A stretch of 64,000 nt of DNA. Origin: Linyphia triangularis (Eukaryota > Arthropoda > Arachnida > Araneae > Linyphiidae). The notes beneath the pieces are model-generated. The model was not told the origin of the DNA. It searched no databases and worked only from the letters and a program-made list of their open reading frames with translations. The translations under genes were made by a program, and so were the position numbers. Of the stretch, positions 34,373-47,103 are shown in pieces; position 1 is the stretch's first letter, and each line of letters starts with the position of its first letter. The stretch spans positions 19,885,521 to 19,949,520 of the forward strand of contig OZ021732.1 of assembly GCA_963978545.1 (NCBI GenBank), read 5' to 3'.

Positions 34373-34453
34373 CTTTGAATTAGAAATATAATTTAAAAAT
34401 TATTGCAGAGAAAACTGTAGTATGTCGCCCATTCCCATGACCGTCAGTGGGTT
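34168..34453. mobile_element. TTAA-flanked MITE with internal (TA)n
   Basis: The left end CCCACTGACGATCA, preceded by TTAA (34164-34167), is matched by TGACCGTCAGTGGG near 34438-34451. TTAA follows at 34454-34457 after two extra T. There is one mismatch in the repeat. A (TA)n tract (34309-34367) fills the centre. Confidence 0.7.
34309..34367. repeat. (TA)n microsatellite
   Basis: About 29 TA units inside the TTAA MITE. Confidence 0.95.
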
Positions 34454-34571
34454 TTAATATCATTAATTAATAACCTTTTTATTATTTTATGTATCGTGAA
34501 TGTTACTATACATACAAATATAAAATTTTCAGAAACTGGAAATAAAGTTTTTAAATTCAAATAAGATTAAA

Positions 34572-34754
34572 GCCGACCAAATGGTATAGTGGTTAGCGTG
34601 CTAGCCTCTAGACCACGAGATTGCGGGTTCGAGTCCCGTGTTAGGCATGGGTGTTTGTAAATGTATGTTGGCTTGGTCTAATGACGAATGTTTCGGCGTA
34701 TTATAGCCCTCGTGTTTCTAACGGCGCCAGATAATCTGAAAACAACCAACCAAC
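34572..34754 (+). mobile_element. tRNA-derived SINE, family A, copy 6
   Basis: Full-length, with the tail extended to CAACCAACCAAC. The duplication CAAATAAGATTAAA is at 34558-34571 and 34755-34768. Confidence 0.9.
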
Positions 34755-34768
34755 CAAATAAGATTAAA

Positions 34769-37074
34769 TCGTTTATAATGAAAATAAAAAATAAATTCGG
34801 TATCTCGTTGATAAAGGCTTCTCCACTTTTTTTTTTTTTTTTTTTTCGATATTTTGATTATGATCGGAATATTTGTTTCGTAATTATTCAAACAAAATTC
34901 AAATTTTTCACATTTAAAGTCTTATAAAGCTGATATAATATTTAGAATTAAAATAGGGTTTAAAGAATAGCAGTTTTAAAACTTTGATTAGCTATTTTCT
35001 AAAACTAGGAATATTTGACAGTTATAATTTTTCAAGGTGTGCATACATGCTGTTGAATTGTTTTGGGGGAAGAAAAAAGATCAAATCACTCTGTTTGTTC
35101 AAAAGAACCAGTCACTAAAAAAAAATAAAAAAAAGCAAAAAAAAAATACCGTTTAATTCTGGAATTCTTTTTCGCCGTTATGGAATGTTTACTCTCATCT
35201 GTTGGTCAAATATTAAATCATTCAACTGTATCTGTTATATATTATCTGTATATGCATAATGTGCACTGCATACACTACACACTGTTTTTAAGTCAAACTA
35301 CTATGAAAAGCCTTTTTAAAATTCGCACCAATCTCGTTTCATGACGTGATACAAATTCATGAATTTAAAATCTTTACCTGATAAGACTTTCTTGTTGCTA
35401 GGTTCCAGTCTTCCATTTTCTTATTGCTACCGAAAAACCATCTACATTCTGAATGCAATCTTTATTCAAATCATTTACAAAAACGAATCTATACCCTAAA
35501 GGTAAAGGTTGCTTTCTCCATCTTTTCCTATTTTTTAGGAGTGTAGATCAAACATAAGATATTGATTTTTCTCCTTGTTATTACTATTCTTTTAAAAAAT
35601 TAATGTCTTCTTTATAAAGCCTTGCATTACATATTGTTTTATACCTCTTTGAAAAACGCAAAACGTGCATAATTCGGCAGTCCTTATCTTGAAAATTGAA
35701 AAACGGAAATAGTTTTCTTTAACTAGAGGTACATACTCATTTATTACTTGTAATGACTCTTATGAAGAATTTTTCGCAGTTCATACCAATAAGGGTTAAT
35801 ACAAAATTATTATATTTTTAGGACTGAATAAAACAGTACCACCATTTAAGTTAAGGACATATGAGTTAAAAGTACCCTTTAAGGATGTATTACTTTAGAA
35901 TGATCTCAGTTTAGAATTGGCCAAATTGAAATTTATCACTTTGGAATTATTGACTATTATTAAATGCTAGTTGTGTAATATTAGTTAAAGATTATAGTTT
36001 TTAAAATGTTTTGTTCCTAAAATTATTTTATAGATTTTAAAGTTCATTAAGCAAAGGTATCGTCATGTAATATCATGACAAATGAGCTACAGGATATGAT
36101 TATACTAAAAATCAAAATTTTAACTATCCCCCCCCCCCCCCCACTTTTGTACAGCATATTTTTTTCGGGACAAATATGCTACTGCGTAACAGTAATTAAG
36201 AATTTTGGTTTCTACCCTCATAAAAAATATGCAATAGATTATATAGTTAATTTCCGAGAATTATTTTGCTACCAATTTTACAGATCAACCCATTTTCTAA
36301 TAATCATCATTGAAAAAAGAAATACATCCATCAAATCACTCACTTTTTTAAACTTCATTTAGGCGCAAATTGCGCCTTTTAAGGTACCTCTAACGCGACA
36401 ATGATTGATTACCAGAAAAATATCCTCAATCTGAAGCATTCATCAAATGCCCATGTCTTTATGACAACTGTAACTGCCCGTGAATTATATACGGGGATCA
36501 CAGATACCCATCAACATATAACTAAAAAAGAGTTAATAATCTACTTCAGACATCCCTGTACCCCTTCAAATGCTTAGTATGTGAAAGTAGGCCTTGAACG
36601 AAGTCTTCTGAATCCAGCCAGTAGCTCAGAGAGGCTCAGACGGTGCCATTGTGATTAGGTCGGGTACTCCTCCTACGTAAAACCAAAATCATGAAAAAAA
36701 TCAAATATTGCTTATCCATGGTAATTTCTGAAACGAAAGTATGCCTTGCGGAAAGTATAGCTTTCGTATTTTCTGCGCTTCAAAGTGAGTTATTGTGGTT
36801 GATGGCGTAACTAGGGAATGTCAGTGTGGGTGGCTGTTTTCAGTGGTTTGCTTTGACTGGTATTTATTTGTTGAGTTTGAGTTTATGCTTGGGTGGTCAA
36901 ATAGTTTTTTGAGTTTAGCGACGATTTTTAAATACTTGATGAATTTCAGGAATTCGGTTGTTAAATGTTTTAATTAAAAGCGAGATAGAGAAAAGTTCCA
37001 AATCTAATAATTTATTTGTTGTCTCGTTTATCAATTTTTTTTTTCTTTTCGAAAGATGAAGACAGGGAGGAAAT
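34769..37074. other. AT-rich stretch with scattered less AT-rich parts
   Basis: No gene is recognised. It contains a 15-nt C-run (36128-36142), a hairpin at 36361-36377 and a less AT-rich patch at 36.4-36.7 kb without a readable frame. Confidence 0.5.
36361..36377. repeat. 8-bp hairpin followed by T-run
   Basis: AGGCGCAA, one base, TTGCGCCT, then TTT. It is short and G+C-rich for this neighbourhood. A terminator function has no support without a gene upstream. Confidence 0.45.
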
Positions 37075-37078
37075 TTAA

Positions 37079-37421
37079 CACGTTGACTGCCACGGAATGT
37101 CACGATTCCGATCTAAAGAGCCAATTTGATTTAACCTTTAACCGATGTATGCGGTCTAACAAACCTTGAGTTATTTTTTTTGGAATGCTTCCACACACTA
37201 AAATATTTCACCTTTGATTTTTATACTACTTTTTCCTATACTTTGTTTCTTAAATTTTAAATTGATGTTCACTAATTTCTTTGGCGCAGTATGAACCGCT
37301 TGTTGCCTTTGTGCCTAAATTATCAAACTACCCAACCACTGCACTCGTCGACGCGCTGATTGGAGAAGAGATTGAACCAGTGGTGTGAGAGTTGAATGCA
37401 ACTCATATGGCAGTCAACGTG
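37079..37421. mobile_element. TTAA-flanked piggyBac-type MITE, 343 bp
   Basis: Terminal repeats CACGTTGACTGCCA are perfect for 14 bp, with TTAA on both sides (37075-37078 and 37422-37425). The interior (about 37130-37320) is clearly related, in reverse orientation, to sequence inside the Harbinger element at about 4.68-4.87 kb. It is therefore a dispersed family. Confidence 0.85.
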
Positions 37422-37702
37422 TTAAGAATCGTACCTTGATTATCTAATCACATCTATAACTATTACCTCCGTCAAAACTGAAATCGGAAAGAAAAAATTA
37501 AATACCTTAAATGTGGGTATCTTTTCTCAAAAATAGTGTCTGCGTTAAATTACATTATTATTTCTATATTTTAATGTATTAATATTCTTTTTTACATTAC
37601 ATTAGTATTTCTATATTTTAATAAACTAATTTTTTTTTTTTGTTACATTATAATATTTCTATATTTAAATAGACCAATATTATCTTTTACATTACATAAT
37701 AT

Positions 37703-38419
37703 TGTTGAGTGGATGGGTTCGAAAGACTTGAAGCCAAAGCAGATCAAAATTTGCAGAAATTTATTCCAATATAACTCATCTTCGCAGATTCTCTTACAAC
37801 TCCAGAACTTCTCGTTCTAATAGACTCAATACAGCTCTTTACACGACAATAGAGCACAACAGCAGTTAAAAACTACACAACTGCTACAATCGTCGAACAA
37901 GACGATGCAATACAGTTTGCTTTTAGAACTACTCTGAATGCTCACTGAGAGACAACCAACTCAGTAACTCCACTAAGTAACTCCACTCACTCAGTAACTC
38001 AACTAACTCGCTCACTTGGCCGGCCTTAAAAAGGACAGGCGAAACTTGAAGCGATAGAAATTTTGACAACTTTCCAGATCGCAGTCGAAATACCCTAGAC
38101 AGGTACATGTGGAACGAAAACCAAGTTTGGCGACATTTGGCGATTTCTCGCCAAATTTGGTGAGCAAAATTAGTCGCCAAAGCCATCGCAACTTGGCGAG
38201 ATTGCCATTAACCATAATGTTAAATGACCTTCCCTTTGTTGTAAAACTCGCTTCCTAGCATTATCTCTGTAAAACTCATTTTCAAGCATTAAGAGACACA
38301 TTGCAGGAAAGCAATGAAAAGACGAACTCATGCACTGTCTTATGCGAAATGTACATAAATTTTCCTATTTACATAATCAATACTACGAAATATTTACAAA
38401 TATACAGAAATTCGTAACA
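37703..38419 (-). mobile_element. solo LTR, minus orientation, copy 1
   Basis: It starts TGTT and ends AACA, with ATAT on both sides (37699-37702 and 38420-38423). It is about 717 bp and homologous along its length to the copies at 40.2 and 61.2 kb. By homology with copy 2, the promoter and polyadenylation signals read on the minus strand. No primer site or coding sequence adjoins either end, so it is a solo LTR. Confidence 0.8.
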
Positions 38420-38423
38420 ATAT

Positions 38424-40012
38424 TTTTATATTTTATTAAATCTATTTTTCTCTGTTACATTATTTTACAATTTCCGTATTTTATTAAAACAATTTTCACA
38501 TTTACATCAAATTATTATTTCTTTTTTTAATCACGATTCGTCTTTTTAATTCTATTTCAATCGACAAACTTTCTCTTATACATTACATTACTATTTCTGC
38601 ATTTATTATAATGAGGGATCCTAAGTGAAATGCAACATATTTATCATTTCAAATTAAGATCGCTCTGCAATCAGTACTTTTCAATTGTTACAGACAGTTG
38701 CATGTTGATTGTCTATGTTTCTGTGGATAGTTTTCTGGGTTTTCACCAATTTCCAATGCAAATATGGGGCAGGTTCACATTGGAAGAACTCGCGTAAGAC
38801 GTTTTTCCAGTTGTAATACAGACTTCACGTAACAAGGGCTGCTATCCACACAACAAACTGTACTTTAAAAAAATGGTGATCTCTAAAAAAATACCTCCTA
38901 ATAGGCATGCTTTTGTAGTTGGCATTAAATATACATTCAAATGTAACTAACCAACTAAAATACATATTTATATTTCCTATGAAAAGTTTGACTAAATGAT
39001 GCTTGATATCATAAAATTGTTCCTATTATCACAAGTATTACTGTGGGCTGAAATATACAAAATTATTATAATGTAAAAGTTTTTATTGATAAAAAATATA
39101 ATATAAGCTACAAATCAGCAATTATTAGATTAAAAAAAATACATTTCCGAATTTACTTATATTACTGAATCATTACCCACTTTTTTAAATAATAATAAAG
39201 AAGTATCTTAGTTTACTTTCCATTTCCTTGCAATTAGATTTCGAATTGATTACCAATACCATTCGAAACGACTAACAAATCAGCATTAAATTTAATTAGT
39301 ACTCTCAGAATGCAACGAAAAAAAAAGAAATGTTATTCTTGGAAAGGGCATCGCTTCGGAATTCACTTCACTTATAGAATAACACACATTCGAATTTGAT
39401 ACCTTCCCTTTAAGAAAAAAATATATAAAAAAACTACTTGTTCCTAAAGAAGAAGAAAAAAAGTTGAATAATAAAATGTTCTTAGTTAAGAATATTCAGT
39501 TTCCATTTTGCTTTTCTTTTTTTTTTCTTCGGATTCCCTCACAAAAAAATATCTGTAAAAAGGTGGATAAAAAGAACTCGAATTGTAAAAATAAATCGAT
39601 TTCAACGCACCCCGATCAAAGATGCATTCTATCATCCGATTTTTTTCCTCATATCCTCGAGGTGCGAATCGAGGAATTTCTCTGGTAATTGCAAATCGAA
39701 TGTTCATTACGTGGAACTGATACAAGTCGGATGGCCATTTTCTTATCAGTCTCGAACAGTCGATCTGTCATGGCGGCTCTTGTCTTAATGGACTAGAAAT
39801 CCAAGAACTCTGGCAGTAACATCGCCACGGAATGATTGATACGTAATTAAAACTGCAGTTATTCGATGTTTACATGCCTATTTGAGAAACTTTTTTGGTA
39901 TTTTCATTTTTAGTTTGACTGATATGATGATGATTTTACTTGATTTTGAAACTGTTTTTGCTTTATCATTTTATCTTTGGTTGTCGTATAAAGTCTGAGT
40001 TTCCATTTTTTT

Positions 40013-40051
<39 letters not shown>

Positions 40052-40197
40052 CTAATTTTGCATAGTGTGTGTTTGTAAAATCGATATATCATAGAAACGA
40101 TGAAACACGAGTAGTAATTATATAGGTAAAGAGGAATCTACTATATAATCTAAACAATATATTTATAAGTGTATACATTACAGTAATATATATATAT
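38424..40197. other. non-coding stretch between two LTR copies
   Basis: AT-rich, with (TA)n at 40019-40049. A more balanced patch at about 39.58-39.85 kb has no recognisable frame. There is no primer site or gag/pol, so it is not the interior of an LTR element. Confidence 0.6.
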
Positions 40198-40201
40198 ATA
40201 T

Positions 40202-40976
40202 TGTTGCGTTGGACGGGTTCGTAAGATTTGAAGCCAAAGCAGATCAAAACTTGCAGAAATTTATTCCAATATAACTCTTCTCAGATTCTCTTACAGCTCC
40301 AGAACTTCTCGTTCTAGTAGACAGAATACAGCTCTTTTCACAACAATAGAGCACAAAACAGCAGTTAAAAACTTGACAACACAACTGCTCAAATCGCTAC
40401 GCAAGACAATGCAATACAGTTCGCTTTCGGAACTCTGAACGCTCACTGAGACTCAGTATCAGTAATTCCAGTCAACTAATGGACTCAGCTAACAACTAAC
40501 AGTGGTTCAAAATCAACTAACTCTCCCGCTCACTTGGCCGACTTATATAGGGGAGGTGAATTTTCTTGAGACTTCTAGAGGTAGATATTTGGAGAACTTT
40601 CCAGATCGTAGTCGAAAAGTCCTACACATGTACATTATGACCGAAAATGTCGCCAAATGGTCGCCAAGTTTGGCGACATTTGGCCATTTCTCGACAAATT
40701 TGACGACAAAAATTAGTCGCCAAAACCGTCACCAACTTGGCTCTATCTCGCCAATATGGCGAGATCGCCATTACCATAATGTTAAATTCCCTGCTCCTTA
40801 AAACTCGCTTCCCAGAGTTACCTCTGTAAAACTCGTTATCAAGCATCAATACACACATTGCGGGGAAACAAACTAACGACGAACTATTGCACTGCCTTAT
40901 GCGAAATGTACATAAATTTTACTATTTACAAAATTAACACTACGAAATATTTACAAATATACAAAAATTCGTAACA
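40202..40976 (-). mobile_element. solo LTR, minus orientation, copy 2
   Basis: It is 775 bp, TGTTGCGTTGG...ATTCGTAACA, flanked by ATAT (40198-40201 and 40977-40980). On the minus strand a TATATAA box lies at 40543-40549 and AATAAA at 40260-40265, about 60 bases before the end: a normal U3-R-U5 order. The U3 part (40649-40770) holds many TTTGGCGA/TCGCCAAA motifs in both orientations. No gag or pol is attached. Confidence 0.85.
40649..40770 (-). promoter_or_regulatory. TTTGGCGA motif array in LTR U3
   Basis: About eight close variants of TCGCCAAA/TTTGGCGA occur within roughly 120 bp, in both orientations. They lie upstream of the minus-strand TATA box, where LTR enhancers sit. The related LTR at 37.7 kb keeps the array (about 38126-38205). 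The motif resembles E2F-type sites (TTTSGCGC), but the identity of any binding protein is inference. Confidence 0.4.
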
Positions 40977-41392
40977 ATATATACAGATACAAATATCCTG
41001 CTATCGTTTCGTTGTTTCATTTAAAATAGAAAATTGTATTTCTCAGAAAGTATAATACAACAAAAATACGCTTTCTCGAGTCTATCAAGTCTTGATTCAT
41101 TTCTATTGTACTCTTAATATTCGTATAAACTATGCACACCATAATGTGTATTTTATCGATGTTATTGCCATTTAACAAAATGATGTGCAAAAATTTCCAT
41201 CTTTAAAGGGATTGGCATTTGCAGAGGAAACATTAAATACTTGTTAATTTGTTTTGAATATTTTATAAATAATAGCATCATATGCATAATATTACACACT
41301 TGGAATAAAATAATCAACTCTAGATTTTTACTCCAGTATGCATTTACCAGTCTCCATATCTACTTGTTATTTTTGCTTCCTTCGGAGATACT

Positions 41393-41569
41393 GCCGACCA
41401 AACGGTATAGTGGTTAGCGTGCTGGCTTCTAGACCGCGAGGTTGCGGGTTCGAGTCCCGTGTAGGCATGGGTGTTTGTAAATGTATGTTGGTTTGTTAAA
41501 TGACGAAATGTTTCGGCGCATTATAGCCCTCGTGTTGCTGACGGCGCCAGATAATCTGAATACAACCAA
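41393..41569 (+). mobile_element. tRNA-derived SINE, family A, copy 7
   Basis: Full-length. The duplication CCTTCGGAGATACT is at 41379-41392 and 41570-41583. Confidence 0.9.
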
Positions 41570-42250
41570 CCTTCGGAGATACTAATTTTAATATTAATTA
41601 GTTTATCAAGATTTTTAAGTTTTGTAATCATGATATTAAGGTAATATGCATTATATAATTGTGACATAGGACATTAAAATCCTGGATTTGCAACTTAATT
41701 TAAACATGTAATTAAATATTTTAATAATCTAGTACAGTCAAAATTAGTATCACAGTAGGAAGTATAAGCTCAACAGAGATCTGATCGAAATGGATTAAAA
41801 ATTCGTTACCTAATTGACAATCCCAATTAAACTGCCAGCCATGAAAAATCTCATTTCCAGTTATTATAGAGTATTCTTGAACAACCGCACTAGTAACATG
41901 ATTTTTTTTTTCTTTTGTTAGAGGTCATTTGCTATTGGCAAATATGTAATCTGCTTTAGATTTATTTTAAAATACAGTTAGAGTTTGAAAAATCTTATTA
42001 TCGAATCAATTTTTGAAATAACGCTCAATTTTCCTGATCAGAACAAAATCGTTAAAATTATTTGAGGGGGGGTTTAAAGTCAAATTGATCAAACTAATTT
42101 TTAAAAATTCTAACTTAAGTCCAAAAATACAATATAGAAGGACTAAACTATTGAGAGAAAAAATAAACTATGTGTCAACTTAAACAACAGTTTGTATCAA
42201 GGGTAAAACACAATACATGAAGGACAATACAAAACAGGTGGTTTGCTTAG

Positions 42251-42316
42251 AATAAAACATTTTGTATCTTAAAATAAAACATTTTGTATCTTAAAATAAA
42301 ACATTTTGTATCTTAA
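42251..42316. repeat. minisatellite, 3 x 22 bp
   Basis: The unit AATAAAACATTTTGTATCTT plus AA is repeated three times without mismatch, which points to a recent expansion. Confidence 0.85.
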
Positions 42317-42508
42317 AATTAATTCTAATCGACATCGATTACTCTGAATCCAACCACCTCTAATCTATTTGAGAAAATATTTCCAAAGATATGAAAACCT
42401 CTAGGCAATATTTGAACTTGTAATTTTCTAATTTAATTATTTTCATCGACCTAACAGAAAAAATACAAATGAATAAATTTTAAGTGGGTATTGGACTCGA
42501 AATTTTAA

Positions 42509-42536
42509 TTTTTTTTTTTTTTTTTTTTTTTTTTTT
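42509..42536. repeat. poly-T tract (28 nt)
   Basis: An uninterrupted run of T. Confidence 0.9.
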
Positions 42537-42880
42537 GTAAAAAAAAATAAAGTATTTCTGAATAAAATGGCATACATATTTTGCTTCAATCATTAGAAGA
42601 ATTTGAAATATTCAAGTTTTTGTTGCATGACAACTGTATCTCGGACATGTCATCTTGGAACTTAGAAACTGTTTTTCTCGGTGATGGCTTTTGTCCCTTT
42701 TTTGAGTTTAAATGGAAATAACTTAAAAACTGCTTGTTATAAATATATGAAACTCTCCACAATAATTTTTCATGCATGTTTCTTTAATTTGTCTTCAGTA
42801 ATTGTGTATTCTGATTTAATTTTTTATAAACAAGTTTTTGGAGCTTAACATACAATGTGTTTTATACAGTTTTTGCACAA

Positions 42881-42885
<5 letters not shown>

Positions 42886-42919
<34 letters not shown>
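42886..42919. repeat. poly-T tract (34 nt)
   Basis: An uninterrupted run of T. Confidence 0.9.
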
Positions 42920-45290
42920 CCGAAACATTTAATTGAAAAATTATGAAGAAAATTTTCTATATGAATTAAAAGAAGTAATTTAATGCAAGAATGAAGTAAT
43001 TAAAAAAAAAAAAAAATATATATTCAATTTAGGAAACGTCAAAATCTTGGAAATTTTTAATTTAAAAAAATATTTTTTAAATGTTAAAGTTTAAAATAGT
43101 TATTTTAGTTTCAAAACATAATACAGTACTGCATAAAAAGTTCAGAAAAATAATTATAAAAATAAAAATTTCAGTATTTTGTTTCCTGGATTCCCATAAA
43201 ATTATTTGCATTGACCTTATAGCCAAATATCTTTCTAGGAGATATATATATAGTAATGCAAAAAAAAATCTTTGCATTTGAGTCAATTACACAGCCATGT
43301 AAATATTTGTATATGCCATCTTCATAAACATTTTCTTTTATTACAGTCGTAATATGTATCGGAAGATTAATTTGCAGCGAAATTCGTTTTTACATTTTTC
43401 ACCAAAACATTGGTTGTGTGGTGGATTCCAGGAGTGGGAAATAACAGATCCAAATGAATCTTTAATCAATGTATGAATGGATATTGTGTTTGAGAATTGA
43501 AGATCCTTAAAATATAAATTGCATATTGTTTTTAAACGCATTAAATAATCCTGGGTGTATATTTATTTATATTCCTTTTTTCTGACAGTAGTCAAGTTTG
43601 AAAAAGCAGACCACATTTATTATTTATCGATGCTTACGTACTTTTAAAATTTTAATTTCACATCTGTAGTTTAATCAGTGTGTCTGAGATACTTAAAATT
43701 TAAGTAAAAGTTGGTTGAAGTTATATATTTGCTAGATAAATAACAAACATATTTATTTAGGTAACTGTGATTTTATTATTTAATTCTTGTCTAGCTGCAT
43801 AAACAAAGGAAAGTTTTGTAGACTGATTCAAACTTATTGGGTTGATAAAAAATAAGTGAAGACTACTCAAAGCTCTATCCACATTTAAAAAAATAGGTAT
43901 AGTGCCAGTATAGTTTCAGAATTTTTTCATCATGCGCGTTCTTCCGTCTCATTACGCAAAAAGCTATTAGACATTTGAAGATAAGTGTTTGGTAAAACTG
44001 TTAATAAGAAAATTTAGAGATGTAAATTTTATGTCAAAATGAATGAGTTATACTTTTTCAGCCAGTGATCTCTACAGAAAAATTAACTATTATAGAAATT
44101 CAATTTTTTACGTGCACATAACTCAATGTCTTACTAAAAGACAAACGTCACTATTTTTTTTTTTAATTTCTTAGTTTAAACTTTATTAAATTTCTAAATT
44201 TCGAAAAACTTGATTTTAAGATCATGCGAATAATGCTCTTACAAGCAGTACGTAACAATAAAGTTTTCGTAATAATAGTTTATTTTATGATACTATTAAA
44301 GCTTTTAATAATTGTAAAAAATATATAAATATTTTGTCACACGCAATCTAAACTGATACATTTTTAAATCTGTTTTCACAGAAAGATTGCGAAACAAACC
44401 ACAAGGACTGCGTTAGTAATCCTCAAGTGTAGCGCGCAGGTGAATTAAAGCTTGCGGAATAATCTCCTAAGTTTACGAAACTAATTACAAGGATCGCTAA
44501 GTGAGCAGGAAGACGGAGCCCCGTAGTTCTGAAAAAAAGACAACATATCTTTAAATATCTTCAAAATTACTATAAATATAATGAGTTAAGTAACTCAATA
44601 GTAAAAATCTCAATCAAACCAAAAATCACAACATATGTTTGTATGCAAAATTATTTCACTGCATACGATATTTGATCGGAATAAAATGCATGTTATAGAA
44701 ATTGACATTTGATACATATTTTACTCATATCAATTTTAGAACTCCTTACAAAACTGTAAATTGAACTAATTTCCGATGAAACAGCGAACACACTGCAAGA
44801 TATCCAGCTTGTGATATATCTTTAATGAACTAGTATTTTAGAAATGTAACTTTTAGTTGAGAAGACATAGAACTAAAAAAGCTTACATTGGTTCTGTAGT
44901 ACCTTTAAATTTACAAAATCTGTAATATTAAGTAATATAGATTAATTTCTTCTTGCACATGATTTAAATTTTTTTTAAATATTTCAAAATAGTCACATTT
45001 ATATTATATTGCTTCTCTTTAATCACAAATAGACTAGTCTTGTAACACAAAACATTCAAATAATTTAATCCTATTTTTACATATCCTTATGTTTTTACAA
45101 ATATTCAGGAAAAGTCTAGACAAACAAACAAGTCAGTGATTTTGTAAAATTTCGATTTTCTGCCATCCCATATCAGAGTAAATCAAAAGAAAAAGCTACT
45201 CGCAAAACAAATCCACCCCCTTTTAACTTTTATTTTTTGCCCAAGTCACACCAAGTCTTCTTTCGGTCCCATTTCAAAAACAACACGGAA

Positions 45291-45415
45291 CACTCAACGA
45301 CGACTGTTTCGAAAGAAAAGACAGAAACAATCGTCGCATAAAGCGACGTTTTGGGAGCGATTGTGCGTCGCTTAATGGGACGATAGACTCGCTATCCGAT
45401 CGTATAAAATGTAAA
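45291..45415. promoter_or_regulatory. CpG-richer patch with inverted repeats, possible promoter
   Basis: Many CpG dinucleotides cluster here in AT-rich DNA. ACGACTGTTTC and GAAACAATCGT form a near-perfect inverted repeat, and CGTCGC/GCGACG follows. A TATAAAAT lies just downstream at about 45404. No coding sequence is seen downstream to confirm a promoter. Confidence 0.2.
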
Positions 45416-46903
45416 TTTTAAACTCCATTTAACGCTGCAGTCGTAGATGGAACAGGAGGAAAATATTGTGATTTCTTTTCGCTGTCACTTTTCGATCACT
45501 GAATGCTGAAATCGTATTTATCTTTTAAGGCTGGGGGGGAGGCAAGAGGGGTAATCGTACCCTAGAGAGCAATGGGAGGGGGTCGAGTATGTAGGAAGTT
45601 AAGATATATTTAGATCGTATTGTTTTTGAATCTGTATTTGAAGTCTAAAATTTCAGGAATGCTATAATTCAGCGGAAACACTGATTTCGGCTAATTTGCC
45701 CAAAATTTATGGAATTTGAATGTAGCTTAAAAAGTAAAAAACAGGGCATAATTAGACTCACCTGTTTGTCTATATAGTGCAATTTTTAAAAGTTAGTTGG
45801 CTTGTGAAATTTTTTGAAAATTTGATTACCGTGTCTGAAATTCGAATCAAAACAACAAATTAATCGTGTGTTCTAAAACGAAAAATTAATTGTTGGCTAT
45901 TGTTGTGTTCTAATAACTACTAAATAATGATAATTTTAGTAAAAGTATTTATAAAAAAATTTACCCTGTATTATTTCTTATTCCTTTATTTTTCTAATAT
46001 AATGTTATCTGCATTTTTTTATTGTTTTTTACATGTTTGCTCAGAGGTTAAATACATAGAATCCACAAAAAATATACATAAAGTTTCCCAGGTAAAGTAT
46101 TTTAAATGCCAAAACAATATCACTTCTCTTAATTTTTATTGATTAATAAGTAACTACCGATAAGTAATAGGGTAGTGTTAAAATAATAAACAAAAATTAT
46201 TACAACGTTTGTAATCGTATATAAAATGTTCTGCACTCAAAATCCACGACTTCTAAAAACACAAAGATTATTTTAATTCAAAGTATAATCAATTAATCGT
46301 TTTCAAATATATCCTTCAGTTTATTACATTTTCCTCACTTCTCAAGCAATACACGTACAAGGCAATACAACTGTATTTAACACTAATATTCTCCTAATCT
46401 AATCCTTGAATATAAACAAGCATCTTATCTTCCCTTAGAGGCACTACTTTTATCAAAACAAAATGTGGATATAATCCCTCAATAGAGATTTCCCAAAAAA
46501 AATCTTCCATAGCCTAAGAATAATGATTATTTGTTTCATATTTTACCACTGATGCATGTAATTTCCGTTTGTGCAGCCGGGGGCTTTTGATATCAACAAT
46601 TACCAGTCTAATTCACCTTTCTGAGAGATTTCGGAGTTTTGCCACCTTTTTTGTGCCCCAATAATCCAGGTGATCTCTTGATACTGAAGTACCTAATGGT
46701 TCGAGCTATCATCGCGATTTGTTATTTTTATTTCATTCGTTGGTTTTATAAATAACGCTAATTATTTTAAATGTGATTTTATTAAGATTAAAGACGTATC
46801 TTGATGCGTGTCCGTGTAAATTAATGAGAAAAGCTACAATTAAAATCTATCTGCATCTATATTATCCTTTTTTGCAGTAATGGACAAATAACGTCCCGGA
46901 GTA

Positions 46904-47081
46904 TGGCCCGTTTGATGGTTGAAACGATAGCTCTGGCCTTGCATGCCGAAGGTTCTGGTTTCGAATCATGGGTTAGTCTTGAATGTTTGTTGTGGTTTGG
47001 AACCCATGTTACCTTTTAGATCCCGGCCTGATTAGCCGTTGTTGTGTACAAAAATAGGTCGTTGTCCGTACAACCAACCAA
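46904..47081 (+). mobile_element. tRNA-derived SINE, family B
   Basis: The head differs from family A (GGCCCGTTTGATGGTTGAAA, with a B-box-like GGTTTCGAATC). It has its own body and ends in ACAACCAACCA. The duplication TCCCGGAGTA is at 46894-46903 and 47082-47091. It shares only the 3' tail style with family A. Confidence 0.75.
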
Positions 47082-47103
47082 TCCCGGAGTAAGAATTAAT
47101 TCC

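Larger units (their letters stand above)
41584..46893. other. long mainly AT-rich non-coding stretch
   Basis: No gene or transposon is recognised over about 5 kb. Notable inside are a 3 x 22-bp minisatellite, two long T-runs (42509-42536 and 42886-42919), a more balanced unique patch at 44.38-44.53 kb and a CpG-richer patch at 45.29-45.41 kb. It could be intron or intergenic DNA. Confidence 0.6.

Noticed and set aside
37703..40976. The two LTR copies as the ends of one retrotransposon
   Set aside because: Each copy has its own ATAT flanks, no primer site follows either, and the 1.8 kb between has no gag or pol.
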